A stretch of DNA of 64,000 nt from Streptomyces scopuliridis RB72. Lineage in GTDB: Bacteria > Actinomycetota > Actinomycetes > Streptomycetales > Streptomycetaceae. Made by a program: the position numbers and the translations under genes. Positions 1 to 9,776 of this stretch are shown here, one piece after another; the first letter of the stretch is position 1; each line of letters opens with the position of its first letter. The notes under the pieces are model-generated. The model saw nothing but the letters and a program-made list of their open reading frames with translations, was not told where the DNA came from and searched no databases. The stretch lies in assembly GCF_000718095.1 (NCBI RefSeq), contig NZ_JOEI01000003.1:1-64000 (forward strand). The letters run 5' to 3'.

Positions 1-84
1 CGCGAACTACAGACCCTCCTCGCAACCTGGACCGGCGCCTGCCCCACCTGCCACCGCGACATACCCACAGCAACACCAACCTGA
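1..84 (+). CDS. 3' end of an unidentified CDS with a CxxC motif
   Basis: Frame 1 is open from the window edge to a TGA at 82-84 and gives 27 residues ending in a CPTC-H-R-D tail. The paired cysteines look like a short zinc ribbon. Tails of this kind occur in some Streptomyces transposase-like proteins, but the fragment is too short to identify. The next gene is on the opposite strand and converges on it, so this is the last gene of a plus-strand unit lying outside the window. Confidence 0.35.
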   Translation, partial: RELQTLLATWTGACPTCHRDIPTATPT

Positions 85-129
85 CCAAGCACTACTAGGG
101 CCCAAACCGGCGTGGCCGGGCCGGTGGTC

Positions 130-609
130 TCAGCCCAGGTCGGGGGCGTGCATCGCGCGTACGCCCTCGATATTGCCGTCCAGGTAGTGCCGTAGCGACA
201 GCGGTACGAGGTGGACGGCGGCGATCCCGACGCGGCTGAAGGGCACCCGCACGATCTCGTACTCCCCGTAGGGCTCCTCGATCTCGGGGCCGTGCCGTAG
301 CGAGGGGTCCATCGACGCCAGCCGGCAGACGAAGAAGTGCTGCACCTTGACGCCGGTCACGCCGCCGTCGGCGATGTGTTCCACGGTGTCGACGAAGCAG
401 GGCACCACATCCATGATCTTGGCGCCGAGCTCTTCGTGTACTTCGCGGTGGAGTGCGTCGACGACGGTGGTGTCCGTCGGCTCCACCCCGCCGCCGGGGG
501 TGAGCCAGTAGGGATCGACTCCCGGCTTGGTGCGTTTGATCAGGATCAGTTCGTCGCCGTCGAGCAGGATGGCGCGTGCGGTGCGCTTGACCACGGGCCT
601 TTCGGTCAT
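130..609 (-). CDS. Nudix hydrolase
   Basis: This 159-residue protein is a small single-domain Nudix hydrolase, a family that cleaves nucleoside diphosphates linked to another moiety. The Nudix box lies at about residues 39-64: GGGVEP is followed by REVHEELGA, which supplies the metal-binding glutamates of REUXEEXGU. The first glutamate of the usual GX5EX7REUXEEXGU pattern is a threonine here, so the box is not fully canonical. The ATG at 607-609 has no strong Shine-Dalgarno sequence. The LysR gene lies 52 bp upstream on the same strand. The substrate cannot be read from the sequence. Confidence 0.85.
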   Translation of the reverse strand: MTERPVVKRTARAILLDGDELILIKRTKPGVDPYWLTPGGGVEPTDTTVVDALHREVHEELGAKIMDVVPCFVDTVEHIADGGVTGVKVQHFFVCRLASMDPSLRHGPEIEEPYGEYEIVRVPFSRVGIAAVHLVPLSLRHYLDGNIEGVRAMHAPDLG

Positions 610-661
610 GGGAAGAGGTTCGCCCGGGATTCCCCTTCTGAAACTCCCGCCGGTTCTTCCC

Positions 662-1555
662 TCACCACTCCTCCGCGGCGCGCAGCAGCCATTCGTGCGC
701 CCGCGCGACCGGGGGCAGGGTGAGCGTGCCGGTGCGTACGACCAGGAAGTAGGTGCGCAGCGGGGGTACGGGCGGGTCGAGCAGCGCGACCACTTCTCCG
801 CGTTTCAGCGCCCCTTCGCAGAGGTAGCGGGGCAGTACGGCCAGTCCTGCACCCGCCGCCGTGCATTCGAGGACGGCTCGCAGGTCGGGGGCGATGACGG
901 TTCCTGCGGCGGCCGGCTGGGACTCGAAGACGGTCGCCCAGTAGCGGGAGACGAGCGGGAGGGACTCGTGCACCTCCACCACCGGCAGCTGCTCCAGCAC
1001 CACCTGCCCCTCGCGCAGCACGTCATGGCCGAGCCGGGCGGCCCAGCGGGGTGCGGCGATCAGTACGTGTTCCTCGTCGCAGAGCGGAGTCGAGGTGAGC
1101 AGTCCGCCGCGTGGCCGGGCCGTGGTGATGGCCAGATCGTGGTGTCCGGCGGCCAGGCCCTCCAGGGTCTCTTCGGGGCTGCCGAAGAAGGAGGTGCGCA
1201 GGGCGAGGCCCTGGGTGGTGAGCGGGGTGAGCGCTGGCAGAGCGCGCAGGGAGGTGAACTCCGGTGGTCCGGCCAGGTGGAGCGTCCTTATGCCGGATTC
1301 CTCGTCGAGTCCGGTCTCGGCGATCTCGACGAGCGCGTCGAGATGGGGCGCGGCCCGCTGGGCGAGTTCGTCGCCGATCGTGGTGGGGGTCACGCCGCGG
1401 GCCTGGCGCAGGAAGAGCGGCCGGCCGAGCTGTCGTTCCAGGGTTCTGATCTGGCCGGTCACCGCGGGCTGGGAGAGGCCGAGCAGCGCTGCGGCGCGGG
1501 TGAAGGAGCCCGCGCGGTGCACGGTGACGAAGGTACGCAGCAGGGCCAGGTCCAT
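662..1555 (-). CDS. LysR-family transcriptional regulator
   Basis: The 297-residue protein begins MDLALLRTF and has the LysR winged helix-turn-helix in its first 60 residues (AGSFTRAAALLGLSQPAVTG), followed by a substrate-binding domain of ordinary length. The ATG at 1555 is preferred to an ATG 54 bp further out because the LysR fold starts there and a GGGAG element lies just upstream. The upstream stretch 1600-1680 is AT-rich for this genome and contains CTAT...ATAG symmetry, which could be an autoregulatory LysR site. No divergent target gene is adjacent, because the upstream gene is on the same strand. The effector is unknown. Confidence 0.9.
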   Translation of the reverse strand: MDLALLRTFVTVHRAGSFTRAAALLGLSQPAVTGQIRTLERQLGRPLFLRQARGVTPTTIGDELAQRAAPHLDALVEIAETGLDEESGIRTLHLAGPPEFTSLRALPALTPLTTQGLALRTSFFGSPEETLEGLAAGHHDLAITTARPRGGLLTSTPLCDEEHVLIAAPRWAARLGHDVLREGQVVLEQLPVVEVHESLPLVSRYWATVFESQPAAAGTVIAPDLRAVLECTAAGAGLAVLPRYLCEGALKRGEVVALLDPPVPPLRTYFLVVRTGTLTLPPVARAHEWLLRAAEEW

Positions 1556-1707
1556 GTTCCCGCTCTCCCGTCTTGAGCCTCGGCCCCCGCGGCAACTCCG
1601 GACAGTCAACTATAAATAAGTCGATAGGTCGCTGTCGCTACTGTGATTGGACACTGACGCAGAGTCAACTAGCCTTGGGCAAATGGTTCTCCGCGCGTGG
1701 AACCTGG

Positions 1708-1744
1708 GACGGTCCGAGCCATGAGGGGGGAGGCTCGGACCGTC
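1708..1744 (-). terminator. Strong hairpin after the cystathionine gamma-lyase-like gene
   Basis: A perfect 13-bp inverted repeat (GACGGTCCGAGCC at 1708-1720 and its complement at 1732-1744) encloses an 11-nt loop. It lies 65 bp beyond the stop of the minus-strand gene ending at 1809 and before the LysR promoter region. It has no T tract, which is usual for Streptomyces terminators. Confidence 0.7.
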
Positions 1745-1749
1745 CGCCC

Positions 1750-1782
1750 GGAGGACCCGGAGGACCCGGAGGACCCGGAGGG
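1750..1782. repeat. 9-bp tandem repeat
   Basis: Three to four tandem copies of GGAGGACCC sit between the terminator hairpin and the stop codon of the gene at 1809. The repeat is non-coding on the annotated strand. Confidence 0.7.
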
Positions 1783-1808
1783 ATGGGTGGAGCGGCGTCA
1801 CGTACCCG

Positions 1809-2930
1809 TCAGGAAGCCGCCTCGTCCAGGGCCCGCAGCACGTCCGCGACCAGGTCTTCGGGATCCTCGGCCCCGACGGAGAACCGGATGAAGCCCTCCG
1901 GTACGGCGTCGCCGCCCCACCGTCCGCGCCGTTCCGCCGTGGACCGTACGCCGCCGAAACTCGTCGCGTCGTCGACCAGCCGCAGTCCGTCCAGGAAGCG
2001 CTCGGCCCACTCCCGGTCGGGGAGCACGAACGACACCACGGAGCCGAAGCGCCGCATCTGCTGGGAGGCGATGCGGTACGAGGGGTCGCCGGGCAGACCG
2101 GGGTAGCGCAGCCCGTCGACGTCGGCGCGTGCCTCCAGCGCCCGCGCCAGTATCAGCGCGCCGGCGCACTGCCGGTCGACGCGCAGCTGGAGCGTGGCCA
2201 GTGAGCGGTGCGCGAGCCAGGCCTCCATCGGCCCGGGAATCGCCCCGACGACCTTGCGCCAGCGCCGTACGCCCGCCGCCAGCTCCGGATTCCCGCTGGT
2301 GACGTGGCCGAGCAGGATGTCGCCGTGGCCGGTCATGCCCTTGGTGTCACTGGCCACCGAGAAGTCTGCGCCCAGTTCCAGCGGCCGCTGGCCGAGCGGC
2401 GTGGCGAGGGTGTTGTCGACGGCGACCAGCGCGCCCGCGGCGTGCGCTTCCTTCACCAGCCGCCGGATGTCGCAGACGTCCAGGCCGGGGTTGGACGGTG
2501 TCTCGATCCAGAGCAGCCGCGCCCCCTCCAGGACGCGCAGCTGGGCATCGGCGGCGGTCGGCGCGGTCCGTACCGTCACGCCGTACGCCTCCAGACGTTC
2601 CCGCAGCAGCGGCAGGGCCTGATAGCCGTCGTCCGGCAGGACCATCGCGTCACCGGCCCGCAGCTGGGAGAAGGCCACCGCCGAGATCGCGGCCATCCCG
2701 GAGGCGAAGACGACGGTCTCGACCGGCTCCCCGGGTGCCTCCAGCTCGCTGATGGCGCGTTCCAGGTGGGTCCAGGTCGGGTTCTCGTCCCGGCCGTAGG
2801 TGTACGGTCCTGTCGGCTCGCCCGGCAGGTGGTAGTGGGCGGCGAAAACCGGTCCTGGCAGGGTCGGTTCGTACTTCACGGGGTCGGGCAGCCCGGCCCG
2901 TACCGCTCGGGTGCCGTCCCCGATGTTCAT
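1809..2930 (-). CDS. Cystathionine gamma-lyase-like PLP enzyme
   Basis: The 373-residue protein belongs to the Cys/Met metabolism PLP-dependent family, which includes cystathionine gamma-lyases and synthases of trans-sulfuration. The PLP lysine is K197 in SDTKGMTGHGD, and upstream are the family motifs ASGMAA (about 76-81) and ETPSNPG (143-149). The start at 2930 has AGGAG five bases upstream. An in-frame ATG at 2951 overlaps the ptpA stop as ATGA and would add seven residues, so translational coupling to ptpA is likely either way. Lyase versus synthase activity cannot be separated by eye. Confidence 0.85.
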   Translation of the reverse strand: MNIGDGTRAVRAGLPDPVKYEPTLPGPVFAAHYHLPGEPTGPYTYGRDENPTWTHLERAISELEAPGEPVETVVFASGMAAISAVAFSQLRAGDAMVLPDDGYQALPLLRERLEAYGVTVRTAPTAADAQLRVLEGARLLWIETPSNPGLDVCDIRRLVKEAHAAGALVAVDNTLATPLGQRPLELGADFSVASDTKGMTGHGDILLGHVTSGNPELAAGVRRWRKVVGAIPGPMEAWLAHRSLATLQLRVDRQCAGALILARALEARADVDGLRYPGLPGDPSYRIASQQMRRFGSVVSFVLPDREWAERFLDGLRLVDDATSFGGVRSTAERRGRWGGDAVPEGFIRFSVGAEDPEDLVADVLRALDEAAS

Positions 2931-2947
2931 GCCGTCTCCTGGGTTGT

Positions 2948-3472
2948 TCATGCGGCCTTCCCGATCGCGTTCCGTACGGTGGCGAGCAGACCTTCGCTCG
3001 CCGCTTCCGCCATCTCCAGGCATTCCTCGAAGTCGGCGTTCCCTCCGTAGTACGGATCGGGCACGCCGAGACCGCCGGACGGTTCGTCCGGGACGTCGGG
3101 GGAGAGAGCGAGGGAGTGGTCGTAGGAGCGCAGCAGGTGCACCTTCGCCGCGTCCGCGGGTGTCGGTGCGAGGCGCCGTAGCTCGCGCAGATGCCCTTCG
3201 TCCAGTGCGATCACCAGGTCGAGCCGTGGGAACCACGAGGCGTGGAACCGCCGCGCGGTGTGGTCGCTGTCGTAGCCGTGCGCGTCGAGTACGGCGACGG
3301 CGCGAGGGTCGGCGCTGTCGCCTTCGTGCCAGCCGTCGGTGCCCGCGCTGTCCGCCTCGACCAGGCCGTCGAGGCCGGCTTCCGTCAGCCGTGCGCGGAA
3401 GACGGACTCGGCGATGGGTGAGCGGCAGATATTGCCGGTGCAGACGAAGCAGACGCGATACGGAGAGGTCAT
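2948..3472 (-). CDS. ptpA: Low-molecular-weight protein-tyrosine phosphatase
   Basis: This 174-residue protein dephosphorylates phosphotyrosine through the CX5R loop, here C11-TGNIC-R17 followed by S18. The general-acid aspartate is in the DPYYGG motif near the C-terminus. Length and motifs are standard for the family. S. coelicolor ptpA encodes this enzyme and has been linked to secondary metabolism; the assignment rests on remembered synteny. The gene sits 8 bp after the holin-like gene and overlaps the start region of the cystathionine gamma-lyase-like gene, so the three probably form one transcript. Confidence 0.9.
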   Translation of the reverse strand: MTSPYRVCFVCTGNICRSPIAESVFRARLTEAGLDGLVEADSAGTDGWHEGDSADPRAVAVLDAHGYDSDHTARRFHASWFPRLDLVIALDEGHLRELRRLAPTPADAAKVHLLRSYDHSLALSPDVPDEPSGGLGVPDPYYGGNADFEECLEMAEAASEGLLATVRNAIGKAA

Positions 3473-3480
3473 GGGGCCGC

Positions 3481-3861
3481 TCAGTCCTTGCCGTCGGGGA
3501 GCACGACGTTCAGCGCCCACGACACGATCGAGATGACCAGGCCGCCGAGCACGGCCGTCCAGAAGCCGTCGACATGGAAGCTCAGGTCGAGCTTGTCCGC
3601 GAACCACGAGGTCAGCAGCAGCATCAGGGCGTTGATCACCAGCGTGATCAGCCCGAGTGTCAGGATGAACAGCGGCAGTGTCAGCAGCTGCACCACCGGC
3701 TTGACTATGAAGTTGACCAGGCCGAAGAGCAGTGCGACGAGCACCAGCGTCAGGACCTTCTTGCCGGTGCTGTCGCCGGTCAGGGTGATGTTCTGGATGA
3801 GCCAGATCGCGACTGCCAGGGCGCCCGCGTTGGCGATCGTCTTGACTAGGAAATTCTTCAT
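3481..3861 (-). CDS. Phage holin-like (superfamily IV) membrane protein
   Basis: The 126-residue protein is nearly all hydrophobic, with four predicted membrane segments at about residues 8-25, 37-58, 62-85 and 100-120. Pattern and length match the mycobacterial four-helix phage-holin family found in actinobacterial housekeeping DNA without any prophage. There is no lysin or other phage gene nearby, so a lysis function is not implied. It is the first gene of a minus-strand run with ptpA and the lyase-like gene. Its ATG at 3861 directly abuts the divergent cupin reading frame. Confidence 0.8.
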   Translation of the reverse strand: MKNFLVKTIANAGALAVAIWLIQNITLTGDSTGKKVLTLVLVALLFGLVNFIVKPVVQLLTLPLFILTLGLITLVINALMLLLTSWFADKLDLSFHVDGFWTAVLGGLVISIVSWALNVVLPDGKD

Positions 3862-3876
3862 GTGTCTGATCGTGGC

Positions 3877-4194
3877 ATGAAGGCATTCCGACTGGATGAG
3901 CTGGAGGCGGAACGTGCCGCCAACGACGGGGCATATCTGCAGTTTGTGCGGGAACGCAACATGTCTGTGGGCCTGTACGCGCTGGACGCCGGAGCGAGTG
4001 ACCCGCAGCAGCCGCACCGGCAGGACGAGGTGTACTTCGTCGTGAGCGGCCGCGCCTCGCTCACCGTCGGGATGGAGACCACGCAGGTCAGCCGCGGAAG
4101 CGTGGTGTACGTGCCGGCCGGAACCGCGCACAAGTTCCATCACATCACCGAGGATCTGCGGGTGATGGTCGTGTTCTCCCCGCCCGAGGGCTGA
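3877..4194 (+). CDS. Cupin-domain protein
   Basis: The 105-residue protein is a single cupin beta barrel. Motif 1 is recognisable in PHRQDEVYFVVSGRA and motif 2 in GSVVYVPAGTAHKFH, giving His, Glu and His as likely metal ligands. Translation is taken from the ATG at 3877 (MKAFRLDEL). A GTG at 3862 is also open and would add five residues; neither has a clear ribosome-binding site. Start codons of this gene and the divergent membrane gene are at most 16 bp apart. The substrate is unknown. Confidence 0.8.
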   Translation: MKAFRLDELEAERAANDGAYLQFVRERNMSVGLYALDAGASDPQQPHRQDEVYFVVSGRASLTVGMETTQVSRGSVVYVPAGTAHKFHHITEDLRVMVVFSPPEG

Positions 4195-4389
4195 CCGCCG
4201 CCCCTCCGCCCCCTGTCCCTCCCCTCGTCCCCGCCCCACCGCCCCCGTCCGCCTCCCGACCCTCAGGTCCGCCTCAGGGTCGGATCAGGGGAGATCGGGG
4301 GCCGCGGGGCCTCCGCGAGCGCTTCCGCACCTCTAGCATCGAAGGAGTAGGACGGATACTCGGGCTCTCGGCGAAGCGAGGTAAGGACG

Positions 4390-4614
4390 ATGGCGGTTCG
4401 GGACGTACTCACAGGACTGCCCTGGTGGGTGAAGTGGATCGCGGTTCCCGTGATCGTCCTCGTCGTGTTCGGCGGACTGATCACGGCGGTCATCTCGATC
4501 GTGGTCGGCCTGCTCTTCAAGGTGCTGATCCTGGTGGCTCTGGTCGGTGGACTGGTTTATGTCGTACGGAAGTTCATGTCTTCCTCGTCCTCCTCGTCGC
4601 GCGGCGACTGGTAA
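4390..4614 (+). CDS. DUF5326-family small membrane protein
   Basis: The 74-residue protein has two hydrophobic segments, at about residues 13-38 and 40-60, and ends in a serine run (about residues 64-71) followed by RGDW. Size and sequence match the actinomycete DUF5326 family, whose function is unknown. An AGGTAAGGA stretch lies just upstream of the ATG. It is a single gene between the cupin and ssgR and may run toward ssgR, although 302 bp separate them. Confidence 0.8.
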   Translation: MAVRDVLTGLPWWVKWIAVPVIVLVVFGGLITAVISIVVGLLFKVLILVALVGGLVYVVRKFMSSSSSSSRGDW

Positions 4615-4916
4615 GGGGCCCGCGCAGCGGGCGCGGCTCGAACGGCCGTTAGCCCGCGCGGGGGAAAGGTGAAGGGGAAACCATCCCTCGCCCCGGGCTG
4701 CCCCTAGAGTGGCAAACCACTGCCGCGCCCTGGGAAAACACCATCCACGATCGCTCTGACCATTGGGTTGTGCGACTTTTCTGGGCGGGACCTCAAGGTT
4801 CCTCGGGTCCGCCTCAAGGTTCCTTCGGTTCCTCGGTTCCCTCAGGGGTGCGGCGGGCGCGCGGGGGCGGCCCCCGCGGGCGGGCTCTCGCCCGTCAGCA
4901 CGCCTGGGGGTGACCT
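4615..4916 (+). promoter_or_regulatory. ssgR upstream region with inverted repeat and two hairpins
   Basis: This 302-bp gene-free stretch precedes ssgR. An AGTGG-CAAA-CCACT inverted repeat at 4708-4721 overlaps a possible -10 (TAGAGT, 4705-4710). Two consecutive GC hairpins lie at 4861-4877 (GCGGGGGC arms) and 4877-4894 (CGGGCG arms), ending 22 bases before the ssgR start. They would be in the 5' leader of the ssgR mRNA. Their role is inferred, not shown. Confidence 0.4.
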
Positions 4917-5687
4917 TTGGCCACAGCTACACGTACCGCAGCCCCAACTCTGATCGGTTCGGTACAGCGAGCGCTGCGACTGCTGGAGTCGGCGGGCTCT
5001 CATCCGGACGGGGCTCCCGCGAAGCAGCTCGCACGCGAGGCCGGACTCCCGCTTCCCACCGCCTACCATCTGCTGCGCACGCTGGCGCACGAGGGCTATC
5101 TCCGCCGCGAGAAGGGCGTCTTCGTACTCGGCGACGCCGTACAGCGGCTGGCACACGGCGACGGCCCGCAGAATCGTCGCAGCAAGATCACCGAGTCGCT
5201 CGTCCGGTGGCACGACGCGACCGGCGTCCCGGTGTACTTCGCGGTCTACGACGACGGTGAGATCGATCTCGTCTCCGTGGCGGACAGCCCCGCGGCCCCG
5301 GCGGTCGCCGACGGGGCGGACATCCGCGAGACGGGGCACGCCCACGCGCTCGGGCAGTGTCTGCTCAGCCGGCTCGACGCGGAATCCCGCCACGATCACC
5401 TCGACCGCTATCCCGTCCGCCCGCTCACGCCCTACTCCGTGCCGGACCGCGGGACGCTGCTGGAGCGCCTCGGCTCACTGGGGCCGGCCGAGCCGGTGGT
5501 GGAGCGACAGGAATACCGGCTCGGCACCGTCTCCGCGGCCGTACCGATCGAGGCCGGAGCCACCGCGGGCGCCGTGGCCATTTCCGTACCACTCCATCAA
5601 CAGGAACGACTGCTCCCGGCGATCGAACGGTTACGCATAGAGATGGCGTCGCTGGCGAGCTCCCTCGCCTTCTCTATCAGTATCTGA
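4917..5687 (+). CDS. ssgR: SsgR, IclR-family activator of ssgA
   Basis: The 256-residue protein is an IclR-type regulator: an N-terminal winged helix (SVQRALRLLES... LPLPTAYHLLRTLAHEGYL, about 14-68) and a C-terminal effector domain. Its position directly before ssgA identifies it as SsgR, which in S. coelicolor activates ssgA transcription. The start is a TTG at 4917, the first possible codon after an in-frame stop at 4911. Codon 239 is TTA (5631-5633), the only codon read by the bldA tRNA, so full-length SsgR may depend on that developmental tRNA. Only about 17 residues follow this codon. Confidence 0.9.
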   Translation: MATATRTAAPTLIGSVQRALRLLESAGSHPDGAPAKQLAREAGLPLPTAYHLLRTLAHEGYLRREKGVFVLGDAVQRLAHGDGPQNRRSKITESLVRWHDATGVPVYFAVYDDGEIDLVSVADSPAAPAVADGADIRETGHAHALGQCLLSRLDAESRHDHLDRYPVRPLTPYSVPDRGTLLERLGSLGPAEPVVERQEYRLGTVSAAVPIEAGATAGAVAISVPLHQQERLLPAIERLRIEMASLASSLAFSISI

Positions 5688-5788
5688 AAAATTACTCCTT
5701 GTGATCTGCTAGCGCTTACAGGACGATTGCGTCAAGAGGGTCCACGGGATCATTCCCAGCCACTGCTTCATCTACTCCGGAGTACACG

Positions 5789-6223
5789 ATGCGCGAGTCG
5801 GTCCAGGCCGAGGTCCTGATGAGCTTCCTCGTCTCCGAGGAGCTCTCGTTCCGAATCCCGGTGGAACTCCACTACGAGGTGAGGGATCCCTATGCCGTGC
5901 GGATGACCTTCCATCTGCCCGGCGATGCCCCTGTGACCTGGACTTTCGGCCGCGAGTTGCTGCTCGACGGAATCAATACGCCCAGTGGGGACGGCGATGT
6001 GCATATCGCGCCGACCACGCCGGAGGACCTCTCCGACGTCCATATGCGGCTCCAGGTCGGCGACGACCACGCGCTGTTCCGGGTCAGCGCGGCGCCGCTG
6101 GTGGCCTTCCTCGACCGTACGGACCGGTTGGTTCCGCTTGGTCAGGAGCGCACGCTCAGTGACTTCGAGGGCAATCTGGAGGAGGCGCTCGGCCGCATCC
6201 TCGCCGAGGAGAACGCCGGCTGA
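5789..6223 (+). CDS. ssgA: SsgA, sporulation-specific cell division activator
   Basis: SsgA belongs to the actinomycete SsgA-like proteins that control septum placement during sporulation and stimulate septation when over-produced. The 144-residue sequence contains the family core SEELSFRIPVELHYEV...DPYAVRMTFH and FGRELLLDGI. The start at 5789 (MRESVQAEVL) has GGAG eight bases upstream. An ATG at 5819 (MSFLVSEEL), with its own GAGGT, gives the shorter form used for S. coelicolor. The GGAG element sits inside a perfect 12-nt palindrome at 5773-5784. ssgR lies 101 bp upstream on the same strand. Confidence 0.95.
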   Translation: MRESVQAEVLMSFLVSEELSFRIPVELHYEVRDPYAVRMTFHLPGDAPVTWTFGRELLLDGINTPSGDGDVHIAPTTPEDLSDVHMRLQVGDDHALFRVSAAPLVAFLDRTDRLVPLGQERTLSDFEGNLEEALGRILAEENAG

Positions 6224-6245
6224 CCGGCCACCCGGCTCCGCGCCG

Positions 6246-7658
6246 TCACTTCTTGCGCCGGCGTCCCCTGCCACCGAGCTTGCGGGCCAGCGCGTTCTGT
6301 GCGGGCAGCGAGGGGGTCGGCGCGGATTCCGGCCCAGGCGCTGAAGCCGGGCCGGGGCCCGGGCCCACGGGTGCCGGGTACGGTGCCGCGGCGGGCGTCT
6401 CCGGGGCCTGCCGGTCGGCGGAGACCACCAGCGCCGCGAGCGCCGTCGTGACCGGCACGGAGGCGACCAGACCGATCGAGCCCACCAGGGTCCGGACGAT
6501 CTCCTCCGCCACCAGCTCGCTGTTCGCGACCGTTCCCATGCTCGACTGCGCGATCGAGAAGAGCAGCAGAAGCGGCAGCGCGGCGCCCGCGTAGGCGAGG
6601 ACGAGCGTATTGACCACCGAGGCGATATGGTCCCGGCCGATCCGGATCGCCGCCCGGTAGAGGGCACGTGGCCCCATGGTCGGATCCGCCTGACGCAGCT
6701 CCCAGACCGCCGAGGTCTGGGTCACCGTCACATCGTCCAGCACGCCGAGCGAACCGATGATCACGCCCGCCAGCAGCAGACCGCTCATATCGATCTCGGG
6801 ATACAGGCCGTGGATCAGACCGGTGTTGTCGTCGGTGTTGCCGCTCAGACTCGCCCAGCCGATGAAGACCGACCCCAGCAGTCCGATCAGCAGCAGCGAG
6901 ATCAGCGTGCCCAGGACCGCGACCGAGGTACGCGCCGTCAGACCGTGGCAGAGATAGAGGGCGATCAGCATGATCGCGCTGGCTCCGACGACCGCCACGA
7001 TCAGAGGGTTCGATCCCTGCAGAATCGCGGGCAGGATGAAGAGCGTCAGAATGGCGAACGAGGCGATGAGCGCGACCAGCGCCATGACACCGCGCATCCG
7101 CCCCACCACGACCACCGCGAGCGCGAAGATCCCGGCCAGCAGCGTCAGCGGGAACTTACGGTCCACGTCCGTCACGGAGTACTGGAGATCCCGGGGCGCA
7201 TCGGGTGCGTATGCCACCACGACACCCTGTTTCACGTGAAACTGCCGCGGCGCGTCCGGCTGGACGACCTCGACGAAGGTCCGTCCCTTCTCCTTGCCGG
7301 TCGTGACCTCGACCGTGGCCTTCTTGCACTCCCCGGTCTCCGCCTGCTCCGCCTCGCGCCCCTGGGGCTGTGTGGTGTCGCCGGTCGACGGCAGCTGGGA
7401 GGCGTTGACGTCCTTGCAGTCGACCCGCTCGATCCGTACGACCTGGCCCTGTTCTGTCTGCCGGTCGAAGCCCACACCGGTGCGCTCGTGTGCCGGGGTG
7501 CCGCCCGGCCAGAGCACGGCGAGGCCGACGGCCACGGCGGCCGCGAACGGGATCAGGACCGCCGCGATGACCTTGCGGAGGTGCTGGGAGACCGGAGCGG
7601 CGGGCCCGTGGCTGTGCGAGTGGCCGTGCGCTTCGTGAGTCTGCTGGGGAGGGGTCAC
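6246..7658 (-). CDS. YibE/F-family integral membrane protein
   Basis: The 470-residue protein has a His-rich N-terminus (HGHSHSHG), one membrane helix near residues 28-50, an extracytoplasmic region of about 140 residues and then seven or eight further helices, the layout of the YibE/F family. Function is unknown; a transport role is often guessed. A proline/alanine-rich tail ends in a basic RGRRRKK cluster. The GTG at 7658 is chosen because the longer open frame would run through the promoter and riboswitch of thiC on the other strand. A parS site is embedded in the coding sequence at 7229-7242. Confidence 0.85.
   Translation of the reverse strand: MTPPQQTHEAHGHSHSHGPAAPVSQHLRKVIAAVLIPFAAAVAVGLAVLWPGGTPAHERTGVGFDRQTEQGQVVRIERVDCKDVNASQLPSTGDTTQPQGREAEQAETGECKKATVEVTTGKEKGRTFVEVVQPDAPRQFHVKQGVVVAYAPDAPRDLQYSVTDVDRKFPLTLLAGIFALAVVVVGRMRGVMALVALIASFAILTLFILPAILQGSNPLIVAVVGASAIMLIALYLCHGLTARTSVAVLGTLISLLLIGLLGSVFIGWASLSGNTDDNTGLIHGLYPEIDMSGLLLAGVIIGSLGVLDDVTVTQTSAVWELRQADPTMGPRALYRAAIRIGRDHIASVVNTLVLAYAGAALPLLLLFSIAQSSMGTVANSELVAEEIVRTLVGSIGLVASVPVTTALAALVVSADRQAPETPAAAPYPAPVGPGPGPASAPGPESAPTPSLPAQNALARKLGGRGRRRKK
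7229..7242. other. parS centromere site (ParB binding)
   Basis: GTTTCACGTGAAAC is a perfect 14-bp palindrome identical to the core of Streptomyces parS. It lies within the YibE/F coding sequence. ParB binds such sites near oriC and spreads to organise chromosome segregation at sporulation. A second identical copy is found 10.5 kb away at 17700-17713. Confidence 0.85.
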
Positions 7659-7692
7659 CGACCGATCATCGCAAGAAGGAAGGGGCCCTCTG

Positions 7693-7720
7693 TTCAGCAC
7701 GCCGGATATGACGCTAGCGT
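7693..7720 (+). promoter_or_regulatory. Candidate thiC promoter
   Basis: TTCAGC (7693-7698) and TAGCGT (7715-7720) are separated by 16 bp, a spacing and -10 type used by the housekeeping sigma factor of Streptomyces. Transcription would begin around 7727 and include the whole TPP riboswitch. Confidence 0.4.
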
Positions 7721-7740
7721 GGAGGCAACCTTTGCACACG

Positions 7741-9694
<1,954 letters not shown>

Positions 9695-9750
9695 GTAAGC
9701 ATCCGTCGCCGGGGCGCCCGTCGCGAGGCGCTTCCGCGGTGGGACCGCGC

Positions 9751-9776
9751 ACCGGCCGGGGGCTACTCCGGCCGGT
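9751..9776. terminator. Convergent terminator between thiC and the membrane protein gene
   Basis: ACCGGCCGG at 9751-9759 pairs with CCGGCCGGT at 9768-9776 around an 8-nt loop. The hairpin overlaps the stop codon of the opposing gene and lies 57 bp after thiC, so it can serve transcripts from both sides. Confidence 0.65.

Noticed and set aside
3481..3861. Holin-like gene as a sign of a prophage
   Set aside because: No other phage gene is nearby, and this four-helix family is common in actinobacterial core DNA.
7659..7739. Upstream extension of the YibE/F gene starting at an ATG at 7739
   Set aside because: It would run through the thiC promoter and the edge of the TPP riboswitch; the GTG at 7658 gives the family-typical N-terminus.
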